A stretch of 9,068 nucleotides of DNA from Litorimonas sp964490745 (GTDB taxonomy: Bacteria; Pseudomonadota; Alphaproteobacteria; Caulobacterales; Maricaulaceae): NCBI GenBank assembly GCA_964490745.1, contig CAZBDT010000099.1, positions 1 to 9,068 of the forward strand. The letters are read 5' to 3'. Position 1 is the first letter of the stretch. Every line of letters starts with the position of its first letter. Made by a program: the position numbers and the translations under genes. The notes beneath the pieces were generated by a model, which was given only the letters and a program-made list of their open reading frames with translations, ran no database searches and was not told the origin of the DNA. Positions 1-6,264 of the stretch are shown here, in pieces.

Positions 1-475
1 GGATGTGATTTATGCAGATGGAAGTGAGCAGACCATCAGCGAGTCGCTTGCCATACTCACATGGCTGGCGGATCAGGATGATGGTTTTGCCCCCTCACCT
101 CAAAACCTACGCGCGCGTGCGGATTATCTTCATGTCATGGCGCTTGGCGGATCCTGGATGGACCAACTGCTTTGGAACATCCGATTACATGAATCGATTT
201 TGCCGGAAGCCGCAAGAAGCCCTGCCTTTGCTCAATTTAATAGGGATAAGATCGATAATGAAATTGCGCCGCAACTGGCAGAGCGCCTGTCAAAACAGGA
301 TTATATGTGCGGCGAGACTTTTACGGCGGCAGACTGTTTGATGGGGCAAAATATAAATTGGTCAACAGCATATGGTTTATGCAGAGGCGAGGTGTTCAAA
401 AGCTACATGTCGCGTATGAAATCACGCCCGGCATTCCGGATGGCTTTTTCTGACGCAAAAGATTTCGAAGGATAG
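1..475 (+). CDS. Glutathione S-transferase family protein, 5'-truncated by the window edge
   Basis: The reading frame is open from the window edge (Asp codon at 2-4) to TAG at 473-475, so the N-terminus lies outside. About 157 residues are present where a full GST has roughly 200-210. The visible part begins at the end of the thioredoxin-like domain with a SESLAIL stretch, where the Glu-Ser pair normally contacts the gamma-glutamyl part of glutathione. An all-helical C-terminal domain follows, with a typical FTAADCLMG segment near residues 107-115 counted from position 5, corresponding to the N-capping-box region of GST folds. The expected role is cytosolic conjugation or reduction with glutathione; the substrate cannot be told. 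The GTG at 5-7 is an internal valine codon, not a start. The gene ends 3 nt before the aldo/keto reductase start, which suggests one transcript. Confidence 0.85.
   Translation, partial: DVIYADGSEQTISESLAILTWLADQDDGFAPSPQNLRARADYLHVMALGGSWMDQLLWNIRLHESILPEAARSPAFAQFNRDKIDNEIAPQLAERLSKQDYMCGETFTAADCLMGQNINWSTAYGLCRGEVFKSYMSRMKSRPAFRMAFSDAKDFEG
467..472 (+). promoter_or_regulatory. Ribosome binding site deciding the GTG start of the aldo/keto reductase
   Basis: GAAGGA lies in the last codons of the GST gene, six bases before GTG at 479. It supports this non-ATG start and translational coupling to the upstream gene. Confidence 0.6.
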
Positions 476-478
476 ATC

Positions 479-1360
479 GTGAAATTTGGAAAATCTGATA
501 TTAATATTGGAAAAATTGCTTTTGGCTGTTGGCGTTTTGCCGGACATGATGTCGGCACAGCGGACAAACTTATACGAACCGCGCTCGACGCGGGCATGAA
601 TGTAATCGACACGGCCGATATCTATGGTTTTAGCGAATTCCCTGACCGTGAGGATAAAGGTTTTGGGCAAGCCGAGCTTCGTCTGGGTGAAGTTCTCTCA
701 AGCGCGCCAAGCCTGCGCAAGCAAATGGTCTTAGCAACGAAGGGCGGCATTGATGCGATTCGTCCTTATGACAGCTCTTATGCCTATCTCATGCGTGCGA
801 TTGAGGCGTCCTTGGACCGCTTAAATACGGATTATGTGGACCTTTATCAAATCCATCGACCGGACTTGACGACACCTATGTCTGAAGTCGCGCGAGCCTT
901 GAACGATATGGTTGATAGCGGGAAAACACGTCTCATCGGTGTTTCAAATTTCACTATTGCGCAAATGCGGGCCTTACAAGCGCATTTGAAACACCCCATC
1001 ACTACGATTCAGCCCGAATTTTCGGCCCTTGAACAAGTCCCATTGGAAAATGGCGTTTTGGACTTTGCTGAAGAAATCGGCGCAACCGTGATGGCGTGGT
1101 CTCCCCTCGCTGGGGGCCGAATTCCTACAACAGAAGGCCCTGTTCAAACGGTATTAGATCGTATTGCAAAAGCTTATGGTATTTCGCGCTCCACGGCTGC
1201 CCTCGCCTTTGTCAGAGGTTTTGGCGCAGATGTGCTGCCCATTATCGGCACACAAAACCCGACTCGGATTACCGAGTCGGGCTATGCAGCGCAGGTCAAT
1301 CTGACCGGGCGCGAAATTTATCATGTAGTGGAAGCCTATCGCGGCGAGTCTATGCCATAG
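479..1360 (+). CDS. Aldo/keto reductase (NADPH-dependent oxidoreductase)
   Basis: This 293-residue protein has normal length for the aldo/keto reductase superfamily, a cytosolic TIM barrel that reduces aldehydes or ketones with NAD(P)H. The catalytic tetrad is visible: Asp44 and Tyr49 in DTADIYG, Lys88 in ATKGG and His126 in YQIHRPD. The strand motif GVSNF lies at 154-158, AWSPLAGG at 206-213 and a cofactor-binding segment GTQNPTRITES at 257-267. The HRPD form of the histidine motif resembles YdhF-type reductases, but the substrate is unknown. GTG at 479 is preferred because GAAGGA at 467-472 is a good ribosome binding site six bases upstream. The gene starts 3 nt after the GST stop, so translation is probably coupled. 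Its 3' part also contains a strong hairpin (1258-1281) that reads as a terminator on the other strand. Confidence 0.93.
   Translation: MKFGKSDINIGKIAFGCWRFAGHDVGTADKLIRTALDAGMNVIDTADIYGFSEFPDREDKGFGQAELRLGEVLSSAPSLRKQMVLATKGGIDAIRPYDSSYAYLMRAIEASLDRLNTDYVDLYQIHRPDLTTPMSEVARALNDMVDSGKTRLIGVSNFTIAQMRALQAHLKHPITTIQPEFSALEQVPLENGVLDFAEEIGATVMAWSPLAGGRIPTTEGPVQTVLDRIAKAYGISRSTAALAFVRGFGADVLPIIGTQNPTRITESGYAAQVNLTGREIYHVVEAYRGESMP
1251..1281 (-). terminator. Probable intrinsic terminator for the outer-membrane protein gene, inside the opposing coding sequence
   Basis: Two perfectly complementary 10-base arms, CCCGACTCGG at 1258-1267 and CCGAGTCGGG at 1272-1281, enclose a 4-base loop. On the minus strand the stem is followed at once by TTTTGTG (1257-1251), the layout of a Rho-independent terminator. 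It lies 100 nt past the stop of the minus-strand barrel gene and within codons for PTRITESG of the aldo/keto reductase. On the plus strand no T-run follows, so it should not stop the reductase message. The structure is seen directly; the terminator function is inferred. Confidence 0.7.
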
Positions 1361-1381
1361 ATTGGGCCTTAGATTGGGCTT
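1358..1381 (+). repeat. 12-bp tandem duplication containing the aldo/keto reductase stop codon
   Basis: TAGATTGGGCCT (1358-1369) is followed directly by TAGATTGGGCTT (1370-1381), identical at 11 of 12 positions. Both copies start with an in-frame TAG and a third in-frame stop, TAA, follows at 1382. The repeat fills the 20-nt gap between two convergent genes. Confidence 0.75.
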
Positions 1382-2073
1382 TAAAAGCGACGGGCGACCC
1401 CGATCGAAATCACGGGATAATACTTAAAACCCTCGATTGATTCTTCAATATTGGAAACCTCTGCCTCTACCTCTTGGCGTAAAATCGGGTCACTGGAGAG
1501 CGTTCCGTTTGCTGAGATCAAATCCACTTTGGGCGACCCGGCAAACATAATACCGGCTCGTGCGTTAAAGGACCAATCGCTCGAACCCGCTATAAAATTA
1601 TCATAACCAATCCCAGCATAAGGCGCGAAACTGTTCAGCTCGGCCTGACCTGTCAGGGTTCCGACTTGGGATGGGGTAAAGCTCTGATCGCCAATCTGAA
1701 CATTGGCGGTAGGAGTCTCGTCCAAGTCCAGGATTTTATCTCCTAAGAATGCGCCACCGGATAGAACAAAACCATTTTTAAAAGGTGCTACATCAATGAA
1801 GCCTCCAAATGTGCTCGCATCATAATCGCCTTCATATGCAATGTCGTCAAAATCTGCGTCAACGAAAACATCGAGATAGTTAAAACTTCCCCGTAAAGCG
1901 ATAAGATCATTTGGCGCGAATTTTCCTTCAATTGACGCACCATTCGTCCCGATGCCAAGCCCGACTGCAAATTTATTGTCTTCAGCGGCTTGAGCATTCG
2001 ATGCGTAAGCCTGTTGCGTCGCGCAAACGGCTAGGAGTGCAGCGCACCCCATAAGTGAAAGCAAAGTTTTCAT
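1381..2073 (-). CDS. Outer-membrane beta-barrel protein
   Basis: This 230-residue protein has a Sec signal peptide (Lys2, hydrophobic core about 3-17, likely cleavage after an Ala between residues 24 and 30). The mature part alternates Gly/aromatic-rich strands: KFAVGLGIG near 34-42, LRGSFNYLDV near 60-69, FAPYAGIGYDNF near 149-160, and a last strand ending in the terminal Phe of VARRF, the usual barrel C-terminus recognised for outer-membrane assembly. Its layout resembles small eight-strand-like barrels of proteobacteria, including the segment IGDQSFTPSQVGTLTG at 127-142. Ligand and function are unknown. The frame stays open to a Met at 2127, but the start at 2073 is chosen because the signal peptide begins there and GGAG lies six bases upstream. 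Cys17 does not sit in a good lipobox, so a lipoprotein is unlikely. The gene converges on the aldo/keto reductase with 20 nt between the stop codons. Confidence 0.82.
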   Translation of the reverse strand: MKTLLSLMGCAALLAVCATQQAYASNAQAAEDNKFAVGLGIGTNGASIEGKFAPNDLIALRGSFNYLDVFVDADFDDIAYEGDYDASTFGGFIDVAPFKNGFVLSGGAFLGDKILDLDETPTANVQIGDQSFTPSQVGTLTGQAELNSFAPYAGIGYDNFIAGSSDWSFNARAGIMFAGSPKVDLISANGTLSSDPILRQEVEAEVSNIEESIEGFKYYPVISIGVARRF

Positions 2074-2195
2074 GAAAATCTCCAATAGAGACAGAATCGC
2101 GTTGCAGCCCCGTGCTGCGCCCCACACGTTCTAACTCTTGCCCTCTATAAGCCTGAATTGGAAAATTACTAGAATTAAAAATCTTGAAAATCAGA

Positions 2196-3044
2196 CTATA
2201 GCAATCCATCAAAATCTGACGCATCGTGGCGCTCTTTCAGCCCCTTATCATCCCAATAACGATTGACGAGTTGCCCGCGACGGAAGGCCGGGCGCAACGC
2301 CAGCTGCTTCGTCCAACGCTGTAAATGTTCATAACTCTCCACTTGGAGAAACTCTCCAGCTTCATACAAAACGCCTTTCGCCATCCCACCATACCACGGG
2401 TAAATCGCGAAATCGGCAATTGTCAGCTCCCCGCCCGCTATAAATTCTGTCTTGGCGAGCTGTTGATCCAAAACATCTAATTGACGCTTTGTCTCCATGG
2501 CAAAACGATCAATACAATATTCGATTTTCATAGGGGCATAAGCGTAAAAATGCCCGAATCCGCCACCCAGATAAGGCGCGCTACCGACTTGCCAAAATAG
2601 CCAAGACAAACATTCTGTTCTTTCCGGCCCGCTTTCCGGTAAAAACATCCCGAATTTTTCAGCCAGATGCATGAGGATTGAGCCGGATTCGAATATGCGT
2701 ATCGGGGTGTCACCGGAATGGTCCATCATCGCCGGGATTTTCGAATTTGGGTTTACGTCAACAAAGCCTGATCCAAATTGGTCCCCCTCGCCAATATTGA
2801 TCAACCACGCATCATAATCGGCAGCGGCAATGCCCGCCTCCAGCAGCTCTTCCAGCATGATAGTGACTTTAACGCCATTTGGCGTCCCCAATGAATAAAG
2901 CTGGAAATCATGCTTTCCAATGGGCAGATCTTTTTCATGGGTAGACCCGGACGTCGGACGATTAATATTTGCAAATCGCCCACCAGAGGCTTTGTTTTCC
3001 CAGACTTTAGGGGGCGTCCAATCTGATAGGGTCTGCTCGGCCAT
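2196..3044 (-). CDS. yghU: YghU-type glutathione S-transferase / disulfide-bond oxidoreductase
   Basis: This 282-residue protein closely follows Escherichia coli YghU as I recall it (about 288 residues). Shared segments include the N-terminal extension with FANINRP (24-30) and THEKDLPIGKH (35-45), then QLYSLGTPNG (48-57), VTIMLEELL (60-68), GDQFGSGFVDVNPNSKIPA (87-105) and FESGSIL (118-124), then WLFWQVGSAPYLGGGFGHFY. The C-terminus carries ERHDASDF. This nu-class family binds two glutathione molecules and has disulfide-bond reductase activity in the cytosol; that is family knowledge. The Thr/Asn of GTPNG and the Glu-Ser of FESGS, expected glutathione-contact positions, are kept. ATG at 3044 has GGAG (3055-3052) seven bases upstream. 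The gene lies 89 nt after the His-rich lipoprotein stop, with a hairpin between, and 122 nt before the barrel gene, so read-through from upstream is possible but unproven. Confidence 0.95.
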   Translation of the reverse strand: MAEQTLSDWTPPKVWENKASGGRFANINRPTSGSTHEKDLPIGKHDFQLYSLGTPNGVKVTIMLEELLEAGIAAADYDAWLINIGEGDQFGSGFVDVNPNSKIPAMMDHSGDTPIRIFESGSILMHLAEKFGMFLPESGPERTECLSWLFWQVGSAPYLGGGFGHFYAYAPMKIEYCIDRFAMETKRQLDVLDQQLAKTEFIAGGELTIADFAIYPWYGGMAKGVLYEAGEFLQVESYEHLQRWTKQLALRPAFRRGQLVNRYWDDKGLKERHDASDFDGLL

Positions 3045-3063
3045 GCTCTCTCTCCATATGAAT

Positions 3064-3095
3064 TAGCCTCCCGAACTACTCTGTTCGTGAGGCTA
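3064..3095 (-). promoter_or_regulatory. Hairpin or dyad just upstream of yghU
   Basis: TAGCCTC (3064-3070) and GAGGCTA (3089-3095) pair, then a single mismatch (3071/3088), then CGAAC (3072-3076) pairs with GTTCG (3083-3087) around a 6-base loop. The 12-bp interrupted stem ends about 8 bases before the yghU ribosome binding site and 20 bases before its start. No T-run follows on either strand, so it is a poor intrinsic terminator. It may be an operator, an RNA-stability stem or a translational element. Only the dyad itself is seen. Confidence 0.5.
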
Positions 3096-3133
3096 TGGAA
3101 AGTGACGGCTTTGTGAAGCTGAGCGTTAAAGCT

Positions 3134-3727
3134 CTATTTGATGGTTTCTTCTGCTTCTAACACTCTGATTGAGCCGCCATCCGCAAGCTCACCATCCGCT
3201 GGCAAGGCCTCGTCAAACATTTTCTGGTTGGTTTGACCCATATCCAAACGCACAGAAAAAGATCGCGCCAGCCCTTCCGCTTCTGTGAAGACGTTTAAGA
3301 AATAAACACCATCGGTATCTGCTTTGACGTCTAAATCTAAAATATGCTCACCGGACTTTGTCATGTCAAAAGTCTTGGATGACGTGCTTCCAAATAGACT
3401 TAGACCCGCACTCGGCTCTACCCTGACGGACATCACGCCCGCTTCATATCCATCAGTTAGACGCAGTTGAACGGTTTGAAATGTACCGGACGTCATGGCT
3501 TTCGGCAAAACCGAATTTAGCGTTACACTTGCACCAGGCTTTACCGTTTCCATGTGAGTATGCTTTTTATGATCATGGGTTGAATGGTCATGTAACTTTG
3601 CAGACTGAGTCTGATTTGCCGCGGCTTTCTCGCTAGCCTCTGCAATATCGACTTTGTCAACTGAAGCCACACACGCATTTAGACCCGCGGCCAAAATAAG
3701 ACCCATAAATAAATTTAATTTCGTCAT
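3134..3727 (-). CDS. Small His-rich lipoprotein, function unknown
   Basis: I do not recognise this 197-residue protein. A lipoprotein signal peptide is clear: Lys3, hydrophobic core 5-15 and lipobox LNAC with Cys19 as the lipidated residue. After a polar linker comes a His cluster, with six His between residues 46 and 58 in HDHSTHDHKKHTH, a likely Zn/Cu/Ni-binding tract. Residues about 65-163 look beta-rich (VTLNSVLP, FQTVQLRL, VMSVRVEPSAGL, HILDLDV, GVYFLNVFTE), suggesting an Ig- or cupredoxin-like sandwich. The C-terminus is acidic. The frame is open to 3760, but ATG at 3727 is chosen because the signal peptide begins there. GGAGG sits ten bases upstream inside the end of the preceding gene, whose stop is only 2 nt before this ATG. 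Tight coupling to a zinc metalloprotease suggests a partner, inhibitor or metal-delivery role; this is inference. Confidence 0.75.
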   Translation of the reverse strand: MTKLNLFMGLILAAGLNACVASVDKVDIAEASEKAAANQTQSAKLHDHSTHDHKKHTHMETVKPGASVTLNSVLPKAMTSGTFQTVQLRLTDGYEAGVMSVRVEPSAGLSLFGSTSSKTFDMTKSGEHILDLDVKADTDGVYFLNVFTEAEGLARSFSVRLDMGQTNQKMFDEALPADGELADGGSIRVLEAEETIK

Positions 3728-3729
3728 GA

Positions 3730-5934
3730 TTACTGAGCCTCCACAGTCATGGTATAACAAACATCAAGACCATTACCGGAATCAATATTCTCAAATGCGT
3801 AAGCATCGATAACGTGACGACCGCTTTCCAGGCGAATATCTTGCGTCTCAGTATTCACTGTTGGGGATTCGCCTCGACCAACAAAAACACCGTTTTTGAA
3901 TATCCGAAAGTCTGGATCAGTTGATGCGGCTCCAGACGCTCTCCTCATTGTGAAACGATATGTCCCCGTCGTTGGGATATTCAAATCCAGATACCGTCGA
4001 TTTCCGTGCTTATTAAAAGATCCGAAGTTATTGACAGAACAAAATTCGACGGCCTGATTATTCGTCGCAAGAGGGATATAGACTGGTAATGTATCTGCCA
4101 ATCCGCCTGTATTGGTTTCACCAATACCAAATGCGTTTGTCCCATTTATGTCTTGCGCATCAGTAAGTGCTTCAACCTGAGCGGCGTTGACACCAGCTTG
4201 ATCTTCAAGCGCTTCTAAGAAGGAGAAAATACTCGTAAATGCCTCCGTATCTTTATACTCAGAATCGGTAAATGTTTTATAGATTGGGCCTAATCCATAG
4301 CTAGCCGTATCCGCACCATCATCACGATCATCAAACAGATCATATAAGATCGACTGAACAGAAGCCTCGGAATACCAACCTGTAGAGGTGTAGCTATTAT
4401 TTTCGACATTAATGCCGAACCCTCTGCTCTGCGCCGTTCCAGAGCTATCCCGATAAACAGGGTCATCTAAAATCATACCGGAAAGAGCATTTCCCCAGCC
4501 TTCACCAAAGGCGATGCGCGCATCCAAACGATCAGTTTGGGTATGTGGCCCACCAATTGAGTCAGCTCGGCTTAGTGTGTTTTCAAAATAATGACCAAAT
4601 TCATGGACGACGACATGGACGTCATATTCGTCTGTATCATTATTCGCATCTCCCAAAATACGAATAACGGGCGTGCCATTCGAAACCGTGAAGGAAGACG
4701 TTCCAATCTGACCATCGGCGACATTCCCGCCCTGTGCACGGTTTCGGGTGCTCCATTGAACCAAGAAAGCCGGAAAATCCACTTCAGGATCCACGGCGAT
4801 AAAGTCTTCCATCGCACCGTAAACTGTATCTAACAGAGCAAATGGCGCAGCAGCTCGCGTCGAGGCATAGCTCGTGCCATTCCAACCTGAGGCCGCGTTT
4901 AAGTCGCGAGTTTGGTTCGACGTTGGCACCTCCGACAGACCTCCCTGTAACGCATAAACCGCATCACCAGACGTGTTATCGACGACTTTCATATCAATTT
5001 CGTTTGGCGCACCTCTTTGAATTTCGGACCGCACGCGAACGCGAACATTCTGACCTGATAAAACTGTAAAACTGTAATCTCCATTATCATCTGAGACAGT
5101 ACTATCAACGACCACTCCCGCCGCATTCACCAATTCAACAGGGGCCTGACGGATTGGCTGTTGAAAAGTATTTAAATAATCCAAGCCTGTTCGAGCTGTC
5201 GCGGGGAAAGGTACGCGATCATAAGTCAAAGTCCCCGAAACTGTCACATTTTGCGCTACCGGTGCAGCTGTCATTGTCACGGTCAAAGTCGCTGTGCCTT
5301 CATTGCCTGATGCATCGGTCACGGTAGCCGTGCAAACACTTTCGGTTTCGGTAGTTACATTGGCTGCGGTGAAAAGATTAGATGAAACGTCAAAGGACCC
5401 ACCGTTTGTGCAGGTCACATTCGCCGCTCCAGCCACGGCGGCATTGTCGCTGACGGTCAAAACAGACGATGCTGTCATATTGGATTCAACCCTGAGCGTT
5501 GCGGGAGAAAAGCTCGCCTCCGGATTGGTTGTGTCCGGGTTAATCGTGAAAGAGATCGATTCTGACGCTTCATTACCGGCGGCATCACTGGCCGTGACCG
5601 TACAGACACTTGTTGTTTCGGTTGACACAATCGGGGCCGTAAATGTTCCAGCCGCCGCGTTGTAAACACCATCATTTGTACAACTTACCGTTGGCCCCAC
5701 TGTTACGGCGATATTATCCGTCGCAGAAATCGTCAAATCCGTCCGTTGGCCAGATTGCAAATTCGTATTGCCAGCTGAAGCCGTAATTGTCGGAGCTGTA
5801 GTATCCACTGCCGGCGGCGGTGGTGTTGGTGAAGACGGCGTGCTGCTGCTACCGCCTCCGCCACCACATGCGGATAGAAGCAAAGCTGACGCGAGCGATA
5901 AAGTGGGCAAAGATTTAATTTTTATATAGGTCAC
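3730..5934 (-). CDS. Lipoprotein zinc metalloprotease with two Ig-like repeats (HEFGH gluzincin-like)
   Basis: This 734-residue protein starts with a lipoprotein signal peptide (Lys5, Lys7, core 8-20, lipobox LSAC with Cys23) and a Gly/Ser/Pro linker (24-41). Two Ig-like repeats follow (about 44-132 and 133-222), each with one Cys pair (85/111 and 175/201). A carboxypeptidase-regulatory/transthyretin-like beta domain spans about 229-304 (APVELVNAAG, DDNGDYSF). The catalytic domain spans about 365-610. It has HEFGH at 444-448 (zinc ligands His444 and His448, catalytic Glu445) and GEGWGNALSGM from 477, where Glu478 is the likely third ligand, as in the GEGW motif of M36 fungalysins. SEASVQSILYDLFD (522-535) belongs to the same core. 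A C-terminal beta domain (about 625-734) has Cys632 and Cys726. It is probably a membrane-anchored envelope or surface peptidase; the substrate is unknown. GTG at 5934 is chosen for AGGA seven bases upstream and the signal peptide directly after it. Confidence 0.85.
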   Translation of the reverse strand: MTYIKIKSLPTLSLASALLLSACGGGGGSSSTPSSPTPPPPAVDTTAPTITASAGNTNLQSGQRTDLTISATDNIAVTVGPTVSCTNDGVYNAAAGTFTAPIVSTETTSVCTVTASDAAGNEASESISFTINPDTTNPEASFSPATLRVESNMTASSVLTVSDNAAVAGAANVTCTNGGSFDVSSNLFTAANVTTETESVCTATVTDASGNEGTATLTVTMTAAPVAQNVTVSGTLTYDRVPFPATARTGLDYLNTFQQPIRQAPVELVNAAGVVVDSTVSDDNGDYSFTVLSGQNVRVRVRSEIQRGAPNEIDMKVVDNTSGDAVYALQGGLSEVPTSNQTRDLNAASGWNGTSYASTRAAAPFALLDTVYGAMEDFIAVDPEVDFPAFLVQWSTRNRAQGGNVADGQIGTSSFTVSNGTPVIRILGDANNDTDEYDVHVVVHEFGHYFENTLSRADSIGGPHTQTDRLDARIAFGEGWGNALSGMILDDPVYRDSSGTAQSRGFGINVENNSYTSTGWYSEASVQSILYDLFDDRDDGADTASYGLGPIYKTFTDSEYKDTEAFTSIFSFLEALEDQAGVNAAQVEALTDAQDINGTNAFGIGETNTGGLADTLPVYIPLATNNQAVEFCSVNNFGSFNKHGNRRYLDLNIPTTGTYRFTMRRASGAASTDPDFRIFKNGVFVGRGESPTVNTETQDIRLESGRHVIDAYAFENIDSGNGLDVCYTMTVEAQ
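5269..5805 (-). repeat. Two tandem Ig-like coding repeats with a 270-bp period
   Basis: Residues 83-131 and 173-221 of the metalloprotease align without gaps. Both show a VxCTN start, a second Cys 26 residues later (SVCT), then TASDAAGNE or TVTDASGNE and a final strand. The Cys positions are offset by exactly 90 residues in both cases. The DNA of the two copies has clearly diverged, so the duplication is old. Such domains usually act as spacers or adhesion modules on the cell surface. Confidence 0.7.
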
Positions 5935-6020
5935 ATTCTCGTCCTATTACACGTAGCTCAAAACCCGAAAGCACAATTGTCAGCTCTGAACATTAACAAA
6001 ACACCATACTTTTAGTTCTT

Positions 6021-6049
6021 AATATAATTAATTAAGCTTAGCGAATGAA
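6021..6049 (-). promoter_or_regulatory. Candidate promoter for the metalloprotease operon
   Basis: On the minus strand, TATATT (6026-6021) makes a good -10 box. TTCATT (6049-6044), 17 bases upstream, is only a weak -35 match. Transcription would start near 6014, giving a leader of about 80 nt. The weak -35 makes this tentative. Confidence 0.3.
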
Positions 6050-6133
6050 CCCGCTCTGAATTTTGATATGATATATAGTTAATAATAGGTAAGGGATGAA
6101 TTCCAACTCTTCAGCTATGACAATTCATCACGA

Positions 6134-6187
6134 TTTTTTGAGACTAAAAAAAGCTCACTTGACGAAAGGGTTGATTCCGCACTATTC
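6134..6187 (+). promoter_or_regulatory. Candidate serC-serA promoter with upstream A/T tracts
   Basis: TTGACG at 6159-6164 matches the alphaproteobacterial -35 consensus. CTATTC at 6182-6187, 17 bases on, partly fits the Caulobacter-type -10. A six-T run (6134-6139) and a seven-A run (6146-6152) sit just upstream, where an UP element or a DNA bend would act. Initiation near 6194 would give a leader of about 65 nt carrying the hairpin and ribosome binding site described separately. Confidence 0.45.
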
Positions 6188-6200
6188 GGCGCGCGGGCCC

Positions 6201-6264
6201 CGCCTCCCCACTGAGGCGAAACTCTATCGACGTATAAAAACGCGTCAAAGGAGACATTGTGACG
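6201..6264 (+). promoter_or_regulatory. Structured serC leader, candidate serC RNA motif
   Basis: CGCCTC (6201-6206) and GAGGCG (6213-6218) form a perfect 6-bp stem with a 6-base loop. Further on, CGTCA (6243-6247) can pair with TGACG (6260-6264), enclosing the AAGGAG ribosome binding site (6248-6253) and the GTG start (6259). A competing pairing, GACG (6229-6232) with CGTC (6243-6246), would free the site. A conserved 'serC' leader RNA is known upstream of serC-serA in alphaproteobacteria, with its last stem overlapping the ribosome binding site. Position and layout fit, but I could not score the sequence against that model. Confidence 0.5.

Larger units (their letters stand above)
5935..6258. 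other. Divergent intergenic region between the metalloprotease operon and serC
   Basis: This 324-bp gap separates genes read in opposite directions and should hold promoters for both. The left two thirds are AT-rich, notably 6000-6090. The right end is GC-rich and contains the serC leader. An open frame from ATG 6096 runs into serC in another frame, but it has no spaced ribosome binding site and no recognisable product. No RNA gene or mobile element was seen. Confidence 0.7.

Noticed and set aside
1096..1440. 114-residue plus-strand open frame overlapping the reductase end
   Set aside because: It is a shadow in another frame of the well-supported aldo/keto reductase and runs into the convergent gene.
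2104..2118. Small GCAGC/GCTGC hairpin in the leader of the barrel gene
   Set aside because: The stem is only 5 bp in GC-rich sequence, which is expected by chance and gives no basis for a regulatory call.
2074..2127. 18-residue N-terminal extension of the barrel protein
   Set aside because: The extension precedes a complete signal peptide that has its own ribosome binding site, so the upstream Met is not the likely start.
3728..3760. 11-residue N-terminal extension of the His-rich lipoprotein
   Set aside because: It would put residues before the lipoprotein signal peptide and overlap the end of the metalloprotease gene; ATG at 3727 fits better.
5294..5665. 123-residue plus-strand open frame antisense to the Ig-like repeats
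   Set aside because: It mirrors the low-complexity Thr/Val/Ala codons of the metalloprotease repeats and has no recognisable domain.
6018..6036. AT-rich inverted repeat CTTAAT/ATTAAG in the divergent intergenic region
   Set aside because: The arms are short and made almost wholly of A and T, so they are likely coincidental in a promoter-type AT-rich stretch.
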